A DNA stretch of 64,000 bases. Source: Ceriagrion tenellum. Lineage: Eukaryota > Arthropoda > Insecta > Odonata > Coenagrionidae. The position numbers and the translations under genes were made by a program. The notes beneath the pieces were generated by a model, which ran no database searches, was not told where the DNA came from, and saw nothing but the letters and a program-made list of their open reading frames with translations. The DNA lies in assembly GCA_963169105.1 (NCBI GenBank), contig OY720640.1, positions 118,034,085 to 118,098,084 of the forward strand. The letters are read 5' to 3'. This document shows, one piece after another, positions 12,636 through 23,480 of this stretch. Every line of letters starts with the position of its first letter. The first letter of the stretch is position 1.

Positions 12636-12985
12636 CTAATCTCTTTTATTTTCCCTCAGATGTAATCTATCCCTTTTCCTCCTCTCCATGACCACTTTTA
12701 AGCATGACACCAGAACCATTACATACAAAGTCCGCTGAGCTTGTCTTCCAACCAATTGTAACCTGTTACTCACCTGCTCGATGTTAACTACCTTCTTCCC
12801 CAGTTTGGAATTTAATACCCTACCTTTGCCATTGCCTTTCATCTCCCATACAGGAGATAAACCTATTACTTTGACTCCAAAAGTCCCCGTTACCCTCCAT
12901 CTAGCCTCGCCCAGCCACAAAGCATCCATACTCCCTTTTTCCATAATCTTCTTCATTTTTTCTAGTTTCCAAGACTTCATGGTGT
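12636..12985 (-). pseudogene. LINE endonuclease fragment (RTE-like)
   Basis: The minus strand has an open frame whose order of blocks fits a LINE apurinic-type endonuclease: MEKGSMDALWLGEARW (compare the usual D-x-L-x-L-x-E-T-R-W block), TGTFGVKVIGLSP, then LNSKLGKKVVNIEQVSNRLQLV. In the canonical family the E of ETRW is catalytic; here it survives within GEARW. The fragment ends without reverse transcriptase, so it is an isolated piece. Assignment to an RTE-type element rests on the pattern alone. Confidence 0.5.
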
Positions 12986-13392
12986 CCTAACGTTCTTAGT
13001 TAAAGTGGGAGGGCATGGGCTAGGGACACGAAATGACAGAGGTTGAGAAGGCATTTGAATTTCGCGCAAGAATTAGTGGCAACAAACTCATGGTTTATAA
13101 ATCACTCGGTCCAGAGATACATATGGAAAGTGCTAGGTGATACCGGGAGATATAAATTTTTGTACTATGGTAAGGCAGGGATGAAAACAGAGTCAAAAGT
13201 CGTACAACTCTCCGGCGGTGGATGCGAACTTAGATAATAATTTAGTCATGAAGAATTGTTATTAATGATTCAAAAGTCTTGGAAAAAGTATGATGATTAA
13301 GAGATGAAACGTAGGACCATTAAAAGGGTTCCGTTGAACTTCAGTTTACGGAGAAATTACCACAAGAAAAAATAAGTCTATACCGGGATTCG

Positions 13393-13440
13393 AAATACTA
13401 ACCGTTATCTCATAAGACCAATGCGTAGACCACCGCGCCG
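13393..13440 (-). repeat. tRNA-like SINE head or tRNA pseudogene
   Basis: On the minus strand GGCGGCGCGGTGGTCTACGC resembles a Pol III A box region, and TTTCGAATCCCGG about 35 nt later resembles the B box. It cannot fold as a full tRNA and has no discernible SINE body, so it is a fragment. Confidence 0.4.
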
Positions 13441-13789
13441 CCCTGGATTAGTTAAAGAATAGGCTTGCTTTCCAGGAAAAGAGCTTATTCTCCACAAGAC
13501 GCCAAACTCATTGGAGATACAGTTTTTAATTTTTCTTTATTTTCCCTAGAACGGTAAAGAGGCGATCACTGTATCTTTCCGTTCCGCTAAAAGTGTCTTC
13601 ATGGTCTTCCCCTCTGAGCTCTCACAACAATCAACATCTCATATTCATAAAACAATAAGCATAATAAACAAAGGCATAACATAATGCATTTAGTGTCTTG
13701 AATGTTAGGAGCGTGACGTTGATTTTACTGTATTGAGTTACTGCATTGACGTAGATTTTACTTAAAAACGTATCAGAATGCCACTTAGT

Positions 13790-14822
13790 CAACGAGAGAA
13801 TTATAGGGATGGTGGAGGCGGGAGTGATTGTGAGCGATATTGCCAGGGAATAAGGAGTTAACAAAAGCACCATGTACAGATGGATTAAGCGATACAGGGA
13901 GGGTGATGTGAAGTTGAAAACACGACCAAAATCTGGGCGGCCTTGGTGCAAGACAAGAAGATCAACAAATGCGCCAAAGTTGCTTGGCTTAGCCTTTGTT
14001 GAGCGGTGGAGCAGCTGTCATCAGAACGCAAGTGAGGATAAATTGCAGTAGTTCAACCATACGACGACGCCTTCACGAAGAAGGTATCCACAATTACAGG
14101 CCGGCAATAAATTCTGCATTGACTCCAGGGCACCGTGAAGAAAGATTACAGTTTGCTGAGGCATATTCGAAGCCTATTGGAATTTAGTCATTTTTTGCGA
14201 TGAAAAAACATTCAGGAGCGACCAACAGGGAATAATTCAACTGTGGCGCCCACGAAACACCAGGTAAAACATTAGATAATGTGTTCAAAATTCCTTTGGA
14301 TTAGTTGATTCATTTACTAAAACTGCATTTCCAATTTTTCGCTGATTCCAGCCGGAGCATATTGTAAGAAACAATAGGCCTGGCCATATTAACTTAAGCT
14401 TTTGGGGGGCGATGTCTGCTGCGAGGCCAGAGCCTTTTTTAGTAACGCCAAGAAGGATGAGATCAATGGAGTATTTTGTTATTTTAAGAAATAATTTATT
14501 ACGTTACATATCCGAGGTCGTGCCAGAGGGTGAGGACGTGGTGTTTGTTCAGGACAACTGCCCTATCCACAGAGCAGCAGAAACTAAGAGGTTTTTTGAG
14601 GAGCAACGCCACATCAAAGTGCTACCTTGGCCATCAAATTCGCCCGATCTAAACCCAATCGAGAATATCTGGGGTCTCATTGTCCGTGTGTGGGAAAATG
14701 AGGGCGAGAGGACAGAAGATGCTCTGGAAGCTCATGTGCGTGAAGTATGGGACTCGTTATCGCGACGACCCTTGATTTTCCAGAACTTGATTTGTCAATG
14801 GAGAAAAGACTTCAATGTGTGA
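13790..14822 (+). pseudogene. Tc1/mariner-type transposase relic
   Basis: A paired helix-turn-helix start is readable in pieces: MVEAGVIVSDIARE, a stop, then GVNKSTMYRWIKRYREGD (about 13808-13910). Next comes STIRRRLHEEGIHNYRPA (about 14060), then the first catalytic Asp in VIFCDEKTF (about 14190). From 14412 to 14822 the C-terminal catalytic part is open: the second Asp in VFVQDNCPIHRA and the Glu in SPDLNPIENIWG. The Asp-Glu interval has 35 residues, one more than in classical Tc1. Stops, frameshifts and an 87-bp interruption at about 14264-14350 make it inactive. I did not find the terminal inverted repeats. The family cuts and pastes at TA sites. Confidence 0.85.
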
Positions 14823-15179
14823 TAGAGGATCGAGGTGAAGTTATTAAATACTTAGGGTGAAAAGAGTGTTTTATTTCGCGGCTAACCCCTTTTTTTAGTA
14901 ATAAAAACTTTTTCACAGAAAGTGGCTACTCGAATCTCCATCTTAAAAGAAAGTAGGTAATAAAGAAATTACACGATGGTCAAGGTAAGAAAAATGATCA
15001 CTCTCCGGAATCGTTGCTACACTTTTCATTTACCTTCAATGGATAATCCCCGCAGTTAGCAACACGATAACAGCTCTGAATACGTTGTATTACATCTTTA
15101 CGTATAAAGAACGTGTCTTCAAAACTACCAAAACCTACTTGTAAATAGCTCGAAGTACTTGCATGTAATCCTCATGCCG

Positions 15180-15612
15180 TTTTATGAACGGGGCAATGGA
15201 TTATAGACTTGTTTCCGAACACCAAATACGATCAGCTCGAATAATAATGACATGCTGCGACATATTGATTAATTGAGACACCAAACTATTATCAAAACAG
15301 ATCGTTCCTGGCGTAAAATATAAAGCAAATACAATGTAATGTATTCAATTAGAATGACAGATGTGATTAATAAAAAATAATTACCCACACTGAAATCGTA
15401 AATCCAAGCCGAAACGAAAGTGTAATGACAATTTAGCTCAATACAAGCAAATGCTGGACTATTACCATTTGAATACGTGAAAATAAACAGCTGAATAAGT
15501 AGCGGCGCGTAGCAAAGAATAACAGCGCGGTAAGTGAAACTCGATTTCCCTGAGAAGCATAAGTGGCGCTGCTCGATTCTTTGCAATACATTTGAATCCG
15601 ACTGTACCATAT
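15180..15612 (-). repeat. Unclassified dispersed repeat, family A, copy 2
   Basis: Reverse-complement copy of the repeat at 11338-11790. The complement of TTTGAATCCGACTGTACC lies at its right end (about 15590-15608) and CACCAAATACGATCAGCTCG at its left end. The match covers about 430 bp with scattered differences, so both copies are old or the family is diverse. Confidence 0.6.
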
Positions 15613-15824
15613 GCTTCATGAATATCAACCCCCTGCATTTTCCTATACCGCCAATAGAAAGTTGTGTGTCCCTTTTCGTCCATTTAGTTCATTCGGATTT
15701 ATTCTGCGAAGACTAGGTGAACACGCTTTCTCCGGACTCAATTTTATTTTTCCTCTCTTTTTTTATTTTTACTCTTTTTATATTTACTCAATTTTAGTAA
15801 ATTGAAAACCGATTTATATTCAGA

Positions 15825-16275
15825 AGAAGTTTTCAATATCTTTCAAACTCCAACATATTACGGTAGATCCGATCATAAGATTGAAATAAGAGGAATAGAT
15901 TGTAGAACAGATAGGTTTGAAATGTCGTTTTTCCTGCGATCTAAAAGTGACCATAATGTCTGCGTTAAGACTTTGAAGTAGGTTGGTTGACAGGTAGTGT
16001 AACCGATTAATTCATATGGCACTAGTGTATGTTGCTAAATCTGCCAAGTAGTGCTAGCACCATGTTTTGAATGTTCCCTGCATGACTCTTGTGTCACGTT
16101 TATGTAGTTACATTATAGATTATTTTAGTAGTTTCTTTGGCATTTGTAGCATACTTGTAGTGTGGTGCTTTATGGCGAAAGTAAATTTCTTCACTCTATT
16201 TCATGTCGGTTATAATTCCCCCCCTGCCTAACACCCTTGTGGTGGCTAGCAGGGTAATAAGTAATGTAGATGTAC
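15825..16275 (+). pseudogene. LINE family B 3' end: last ORF2 codons and 3' UTR
   Basis: The + strand encodes the end of a LINE ORF2, TYYGRSDHKIEIRGIDCRTD then RFEMSFFLRSKSDHN (about 15850-15960), closely matching the minus-strand copy at 43187-43372 (CYGRSDHENKTREIDCRAGK). It is followed by a conserved 3' UTR of about 300 bp that ends in CTAGCAGGGTAATAAGTAATGTAGATGTA. The same UTR recurs on the minus strand at 37850, 39335 and 42870. The copy is strongly 5'-truncated. Confidence 0.7.
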
Positions 16276-16337
16276 GCGTACCGCGATGCGCCACACGACA
16301 CTTGTCCGGGGTAGTGGCCCTCGATTAGGGAAATACA

Positions 16338-16363
16338 GTGCCTCTAGCCCGGACTAGAGGCAC
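16338..16363. repeat. Perfect 10-bp stem hairpin
   Basis: GTGCCTCTAG is followed by a 6-base loop and then CTAGAGGCAC. The neighbouring 16270-16520 is locally GC-richer than its surroundings. No terminator or RNA gene role can be argued in this eukaryotic context. Confidence 0.5.
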
Positions 16364-17462
16364 ACTATACAACCAGAGGTTGGCCAAGCTGTTCGCTCGT
16401 TTTCTATTGGCCTAGTGCTTCCTACGCAAGCACCCCTCATTCTGGACTCCATGATTCGTTTGTGGTTCACGCGTTTTACATTGAAGTGCATTGTCAACGC
16501 CTACACTGACCACTTAATTGCACTAAGTGAGCTTATAATTGTACCTTTCCCTTGAGGTAGTTTTAGCGAGATAGTTCCTTAGTACTGATGGAAACCGTAT
16601 TCGAATTATAGATTTTAACTTCAGCAGCTCTAGGATGTATGAAATAAATATTGCATTATGAACAATGCAATAATATTCTTTTGTATGACTGAAATTCTTA
16701 GTGATTAAATAAAAATATCCAAACAAGTCTTCAACTTGATTCATTTTTTTCGCACGGTACGTTTAAACCCTCTTCACAAAGGAAGGTTTTTGGTGATTCT
16801 GAAAAATGTACTTCGGTGACAATATGATTTGCTTTCAAAAATGGCCGATAAAACATGCGAACTACACGCTGATAGTTTTTAGATGACATCTAGGTGCTAG
16901 AAATACCTCGAATTTTAATTAATGTCTCTCCGGAGTGCATGCACGTACCAATTCCTTAGCGAAAGGGCTGGTATTTCTTCGGAAAATATCTCGGAAAGTA
17001 GTATGGTAAGGGGCTGATAGTTTGATATCTTGGGAAGGCAAGTGAGATATTTTTCATAAATTTTAAAGTGAGACTCTGTTCGTTGATTTCTAGGTGAAGT
17101 GATATTTCGCTCAAACTACCCTATGTTGCCCGTGTAGACGCCCTCTCATCATTTTAGCGACAGGTCAACTTAAGTGGACTTGAGGAACCCTTATTAAGTG
17201 GACTTGGGAGATATCGATAGTGTTTCTTCGAGGTAATCGATGCCTCGTCATCGATAGGTCGAGGATTTTCGATAGTCTTACGTATCAAACTTGTGTTTAC
17301 ATTATTTATATGAGGAGTTGAGTATTTGTGTTCGTGTTTTTCTTTTTCTTCATTAGTTTGCGCTGTTTTACGTGTTTAGAAATCACCGAAATAAACACAA
17401 ACACTCGCGCGATAGGAAGTTCTGTAAATGAACACTAGCTGGGTCTACAATGGATTTACTAC

Positions 17463-18269
17463 CTGCGTGTAGACGCTCGTTTGATTTTAGTGGTGCTTTA
17501 AAGTAAACCCGTGCCGTAAAATAATGCCGTGTCCCAATTCATTAGGCATTAGGGTGGATGCGGGTTAGCTACCTAAATATTTAGAGGCCTTTCGCTAAGG
17601 GAGCTTGATTTGGGACATCCTTCGCTAGTGTTGCCGTCTACCGAGCTGGAAAGGAATGAAAAACATATGAGTAATCAATAAAGGACTGAATGAAACAAAA
17701 GAAACGTGAAATTAAGACTTTTGGCGCCTGTGGCTACCTTCGTATGCGTTGTGAGATTTGGAAAGTGAAATAACATTTTTTCATCCATTTCGTTGTTTGG
17801 AGATCCGTTAGGTTTTAGTTTTCGGGGTATTTAAGTTTGTGTCGGTGTTCTGGGATGTAAATTCGTTTTTTTTTAAGTGTACTTAGTAGACTTTTATCTT
17901 TTGAAGTCGGATGTTGGGTTGCGATATATTAGAGAATTCTTTCAATTACAGGCAAAATACTTGCCGGCCATGTTTGCCACTTTTCAACTACTTCCGTGTG
18001 TACGAGTTTCCTTGTACGACGCATGCAGCGCCTTTCATGATGGGAAATTCAATATGGAGGCGGATTTAGGATGAACTCCATCTACCCTAAATTTTACCCC
18101 CGAGAAAGGCTCCTAAATCCGCTCTCCCATGATGCCGAAAGAACGAATTGGGACACACTTCAAAATGGCGTCCTCCCTAAATCTGCCAATTTAGCTGCCT
18201 AAATGGCGAATTGGGACACAGCTGCGTGTAGACGCTCATTTGATTTTAGTGGTGCTTTAAAGTAAACCC
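17463..18269. repeat. 48-bp direct repeats bracketing the MITE
   Basis: The block beginning CTGCGTGTAGACGCTC and ending TTTAAAGTAAACCC occurs at 17463-17510 and again at 18222-18269 with a single difference. The right copy starts one base after the MITE's inverted end, the left copy ends 18 bases before it. That is far too long for an ordinary target-site duplication. Confidence 0.75.
17529..18220. mobile_element. MITE with GTGTCCCAATTC inverted ends
   Basis: The left end reads GTGTCCCAATTCATTAGGCA; the right end read in reverse complement gives GTGTCCCAATTCGCCATTTA. Both ends then carry further words around TAGGCA and CTAAAT at different spacing. The element is about 690 bp and encodes nothing recognisable. 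It lies between two 48-bp direct repeats (17463-17510 and 18222-18269). The superfamily is not resolved because no clean short target duplication touches the ends. Confidence 0.6.
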
Positions 18270-19762
18270 TTAATAAGCGCTCATGCAGTGCGGACGAGGC
18301 ATATAGGAGGTCGTTGCTTCTCTGAAATTCACGGACCCTGACTAAATAACAACGCTAAAATGTTTATTTAAATTATTGGAGCATCGACTGCTTGATCAAT
18401 GGAAAATGTTTAGATGCGTTTTCCATGGTATTTTCCGTACTTTTATGCTGTCTGGAATGCTTCGCGTTTAATGCGACCCATCTCTCCGCCGTAATTTTCG
18501 ATTTTGTCTCGGGTATGAAACACATTTTATTTATAACATAAATTTATATAAATTTAAGTACATTATATAAATTTTTTCTCTTGTTTTGTGTTTTTGGAAA
18601 CTGACGGTTATTATTTACCAAGTAACATATGTAGACAGCGAGAAATTTAATGGATTGGTGATGAGGTAAGCAGTTCACAGTCACCGTGACTCTACCTATC
18701 GTTTGTTTTCTTTTTCTAATTAACGCAGGTATTTGATTATATTAGGATTTAATTGTAAACGTTTCTTAACCCATGTTTTAATGTTTTTTGAGTAATGTCC
18801 GTGATGAGGGTACGTGGCCAAGACAATTAGCACTTCGTTGCCAGTGTAAAGCTCTTTTTATGATGGACGTAACACGTAAGCTGTAGCACTTGAGGCGCCA
18901 TGATTTCCTTTATGCAGTCAGTCTCCAATGTTGAACTAAGCCGTAACAGATCGACGTGGGTATGGAACACAAATGAGAGTCGAAACAGTTTCTGCGTGTC
19001 AAGGAAACTTCATATTCATTGTATGCGGGTGTTTCAAAAATACTTTCAAAAATTTTTTCTATAATGATGGCAAATATCCGATATTAACCTCAAACCTCAA
19101 AAGCACTGCCATGGAAGAGGGTACTGCCGCTTTAAAGGTATACCCGACCCCAGCGCCATTACCGGCACAAAAGGGTACTTCTTCAATTTTGAAACTGGTA
19201 GTAGGTAATGACACGATCCCATAATGCACTCTGATTTTTTTATTTTGGATCGGACTCGACGTTCCGTAGCGCTGTTACTCTTCATTGAATAACCAAAAGT
19301 GTTTTGCCTTGATCAATATTACAAATTCTCTTTGAAACATGAAATTGAATTTGATATTTTAATTATAAAAGAACTAGATAAGCTGTAAGAGGCATATTTT
19401 GGCGTTCGTGAAATTTTCACGACTAAACGGTGCTTATAATCATAATTAAGCGTCAGTTGTTGGCAAAATAAGAATTTAAAGGATAAATTTTGCTCAAAAA
19501 CTTGCCAGGCACGAGGGGACACCCCCCTTTAGTATTTATGGTAATTTACGAATTTTGAGCTAGTGTGCTCCCAAAATACGAAGCCAAAAAAATACAAATA
19601 TTAATTGTTGCTGTGTACAAATGACACCATCGGAAGGAATATATACATTGATACTTTACTTCAAAAAATGGACAGCAACAAACTTAGAAGCCCACTGGAG
19701 CCATGTTTTGAAATTCTATATGTAATTTTTACTAGCATCATCAGCGTGGCGTCGTGGTTAGC

Positions 19763-20006
19763 GTCTGTTCTTGTCATGGGCATGGTCGTAGGGTCGGATC
19801 CATTGTTTTTATCCAGTATTTATTTTTCACCGCTTCAGTTCTTCATCCTACCTGTTTATTTCAGTTTTTCTGATTTCTGCATACGACTCCTTAAAATTAA
19901 TATTTCAGATGCATAAATCAATTGAAAGAGTTTGAGCATACTTAGATTATTTATTCCATGCTTGAATTAATCCATCGAATGCAATAATTGCAACTTTACT
20001 GAAGTC
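19763..20006 (+). repeat. Foldback-like element, left arm (outer part)
   Basis: This stretch, from TTCTTGTCATGGGCATGGTC to GCAACTTTACTGAAGTCAAACG, is matched in reverse complement by about 23250-23478. Shared landmarks are GTCGGATCC, GGAGTCGTATG (complement) and TTTGAGCATACTTAGATTA. The outer edge resembles a tRNA-derived promoter (GTGGTTAGCGTCTG, then AGGGTCGGATCC). The arm is interrupted after 20006 and resumes at about 21023. Confidence 0.7.
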
Positions 20007-20068
20007 AAACGTGAAATAGCTTGACGTACATGTTCTCAACGCAGCCTTTACTCATGAACTGGACAGAT

Positions 20069-20941
20069 TAGTGATGGGTCGTTCATCATCGATTCGTTCA
20101 AAATGATTGAATCACCAAGTGAGTCAAATGACTCATGATTCATTTCGGGAAAATGATTCGATCATTCAATCATTTTGTGTTTCCGTCTGCCGTGTGATTG
20201 AATGTGATATTAAGTGGAAAAACATTCACATGTACGTTATCCGTTATGTCTAGTCATGAAATTTCAGAGAGGTATCTTCATGGGCATATATCCATTAATA
20301 TTTGGTCAGTGAGTTTATGTTTGTATAGCATAGTTAGAGACAAGACGCTCATTTTAAAAACGATGAAATTTAACCGTTGTTACAATACCAGCGCATCATT
20401 ACAGTTGGTAAACTTGATAAGAATTTTAATTACCTGCTCAGTTGAAAGCTCCTAATTGAATGTAATTCAATACTGCAGATCAGAAAACATTCATGCACAT
20501 TAATTTGTGTAGTCTGAGCTAGTGGTTTAATTTTCATGTACATATCTTGACGTTATTCTTCTTGAATTCAGAGCCTGCGACAGTTTTGCCTCTCTAAATA
20601 TTCTCGTGACTATAGTACTTGGAAATCTCCTATTTAATGCGGATCCAAAATTTGTGAAATATGGAAATCAATCAGCCTTCTTAAATTTCTAAGCACGATA
20701 GTAATTATTGGAAATCAATTATTCAAATAGATTGATGGCATCAATTAGCATCATTCGAGTTTTTGAGTCTCTTCAATCTTGATTCATTTGAGTCTTTCGA
20801 TTCTCGAGTCTCGTGACTCATCTAATCAATCTGACTTACGAGTCATAATGGATCAAATGATTGAATCAGTTGATTGAATCTTTTAAATGACTCGAATCAA
20901 AATGATCGAATCACTAAAATGATCGACTTAGCCCATCTGTA
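20069..20941. mobile_element. hAT-like MITE nested in the foldback arm
   Basis: The left end TAGTGATGGGTCGTTCATCA and the right end, in reverse complement TACAGATGGGCTAAGTCGATCA, are imperfect inverted repeats. They are flanked by 8-bp near-identical sequences GGACAGAT (20061-20068) and GAACAGAT (20942-20949), the target-duplication length of hAT transposons. Both ends are filled with degenerate TGATTC/GACTCA words (20080-20190 and 20750-20930). There is no transposase ORF, so it depends on another element's enzyme. Confidence 0.75.
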
Positions 20942-21022
20942 GAACAGATGACTGGCTCTCCACCTGAGAGCTCCACATGACTTACACATCGATGACATCT
21001 ATTAGAAGAGTCAATTAACTAC

Positions 21023-21215
21023 AAAACGGGAGGCCTCAGGCCGTCAGTTAAAACAAATTCTGAAGCACCTTAGTGTTGCCTATTATCGGCAAACGATGTA
21101 TTGCATTATCTCATTTATAAATGGAAATAATTGTGTATCAAGTTGTCTATGCCCAAGTTAGAATTATGTAGTCGTAAGCATTGTTACCCATTTTACCGGG
21201 GTAAAACTGGAGGTC
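21023..21215 (+). repeat. Foldback-like element, left arm (inner part)
   Basis: ACGGGAGGCCTC and TGTTGCCTATTATCGGCAAA, AACGATGTATTGCATTATCT and ATTTTACCGGGGTAAAA have reverse-complement counterparts in the same order at about 23065-23245. The first bases join smoothly to the outer arm ending at 20006, when compared with the uninterrupted right arm. That shows about 1 kb was inserted here. Confidence 0.7.
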
Positions 21216-21949
21216 TCTCTGGCAGCCTAACTCAATAATCTGAAAGGTGTAAATACTTAGTGAGGTCATGTATAACTTTTATAATTTTTATGTGATTATT
21301 CTCGAGACCAGTGCGATGTATTTCATCGGGAAATTACCATTGCGGCTGTGGGATTACGCCGACCATAGATGAGGGGTCTACGGTGGCACCGCGTAGGGGA
21401 TTCTTTTGTAACTGATTCCTGGCTGCGGATTTCGTCTCAAATCTTTAAGATGGCGTTGTCTCTCCTGTACTCTATACTTCTTGGGAGAAAGAGCCAACCT
21501 CAAGGTATACTCCTCCTCCTCCAACCTGAAGGCTCAAGGATAACAGCGCCAATTGACATAAAAGAGAACTACGTGAATTTACGCATGGACACCACAGACA
21601 AAATGTTCAAATGATTATCCGAGGAGTGAAGTACCAACGGAAAGAAGAGAAATGATAAGAATAAGAAAAAGATAAGCTAAGAAAAAGGTGAATTCTGATA
21701 AAAACCGGAACAATGACACATTTCTAGACTCAATAACGAAACAATATAATATTTTAGGATTATAAAAAATGAAGCATGAAACAACCATACAGGTATACTC
21801 ATGTATTCGTTTACTACGTGAAAACTTATATTCAGAAAGTGTCATTCACTCCTCTCAGACACACCTTTGTAATAGAATTATTGAGTTGAAAAACAAGTTG
21901 GATGGAGGACAAAACTTATTAAAAGATTAATTAAACCAGGAATGTGTCT

Positions 21950-22810
21950 TCGTAGCATACCCTCGCAATGCGAAGGTTGTGTAATCCTTTGTTAACAAAA
22001 TAAACCCACAGATAGAGTCAACCTTTGACGTCTACCATTGTGATACGTGAAGTCTGCCACCAAAATAAACTCACAGAAAGAGCTGCTCATTTAGCAATAC
22101 CATGTAATGTATCTGTTATGCTAGGAAAATCAACTCACAGAAAGAGTCAACCTCTTTAGTACACCATTGAAGAGTGTCTGATCTGCTACAAAAAAATACT
22201 CACAGAAAGCACAAACCTCTTATATATACCCTTGTGTTGCTTGCGGTCAAGGTTCAAAGTAGACTCTAAGAAAGAGACAACCTTTTAGGTACACCATTTT
22301 CAAGCGTCAGGTGTACTACCAAAAAAAACTCGCCGAATAAGTGAACCTATAACCTTGTGTTGCATGCGGTCTATGTTAAAAAAATAAACTCACAGAAGGA
22401 GACTACTTATTAGGTACACTCTTGTAATGCTTTCATCTCATATAAAAAAATCACAGAAAGAGTTAACCTTCTATGTTGACCCTTGTTTTGCAAGCGGGGT
22501 ATATTCGAAATAAACTCACAGAAAGAGTAGACCTTTTAGGTGTACCGTTGTCATGCGTCTGGTCTACTACCAAAAACTGCTCACAAAATAGTTACACTTG
22601 TAGGTATACCATTATAATGTTTCTAGTCTGCTACCATAATAAAATCACATAAAGAAACAACCTATTAGGTACACTCTTGTAATGCTTTCATCTGATTAAA
22701 AAAAATCACAGAAAGAATTAACTTTTTATGTATACCCTTGTGAAGCATGCGGTCTATATTCAAAATAAACTCACAGAAATAGTCAACCTTTTATGTATAC
22801 CTCGTGGAAA
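21950..22810. repeat. Minisatellite of about 62-bp units
   Basis: About fourteen diverged units share AAATAAACTCACAGAAAGAG, then a CAACCTTTTAGGTA-like word, a TACACCATTG or TACCCTTGTG word and a GTCT(G/A)CTACC or GCGGTCTATATT word. Units resembling each other most closely recur every fourth copy (for example GTAATGCTTTCATCT at about 22425 and 22680), which points to a higher-order period of roughly 245 bp. It fills the space between the two arms of the foldback-like element. Confidence 0.75.
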
Positions 22811-22832
22811 TGTTTGACCTGACAAACAATAC

Positions 22833-23480
22833 TAAGCGGCTTTAGGGTTCATTTGGACTTTTGGTCTGACGCCTCCCGTTCGGCTCCAGGAAAGTGGTAA
22901 ACAGTGGTTCCGACTCCATAATCCAAGCATGGTCATAGGAACAAAGATCCACGTATAATTACCTGAATAATCTAGGCTCTCCTAAGAAACTTTCCAAGTA
23001 CTCAGTAACTACTAAGCAACTTTAAAATTCGTTTGGACTTTTGGCCTGACACCTCCCGTTTTACCCCGGTAAAATGGGTAACAACGCTTACGACTTCATA
23101 ATTCTAACTTGGGCATAGACAACTTGATACACAATTATTTCCATTTATAAATGAGATAATGCAATACATCGTTTGCCGATAATAGGCAACATTAAGGTGC
23201 TTCAGCATTTGTTTAAACTGCCGGTATGAGGCCTCCCGTTTGACTTCAGTAAAGTTGCAATTATTGAATTAGATGGATTAATTCAAGCATGAAAAAAGTA
23301 ATCTAAGCATGCTCAAACTCTTTCAATCGATTTATGCATCTGTAATTTTAATTTTAAGGAGTCGTATGTAGAAATCAGAAAAATGAACAGGTCGGATGAA
23401 GAGCTAAAGCGGTTAAAAATAAATACCACGTGGTGGATCCGACCGTGCGACCATGCCCATGACAAGAACAAGACAAGTTA
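22833..23480 (-). repeat. Foldback-like element, right arm with tandem subunits
   Basis: Three related subunits begin near 22833, 23010 and 23195, each with a word like TTTGGACTTTTGGTCTGACG followed by CCTCCCGTTT and an AAA(A)TGG or AAAGTTG word. The last one and the outer end (23065-23478) are the reverse complement of the left arm. Long inverted termini made of tandem subunits are the hallmark of Foldback-type elements. No transposase is seen here. Confidence 0.65.

Noticed and set aside
21950..22810. CRISPR-like array
   Set aside because: Units of about 62 bp diverge along their whole length with no constant repeat/variable spacer pattern, and the context is eukaryotic: a minisatellite.
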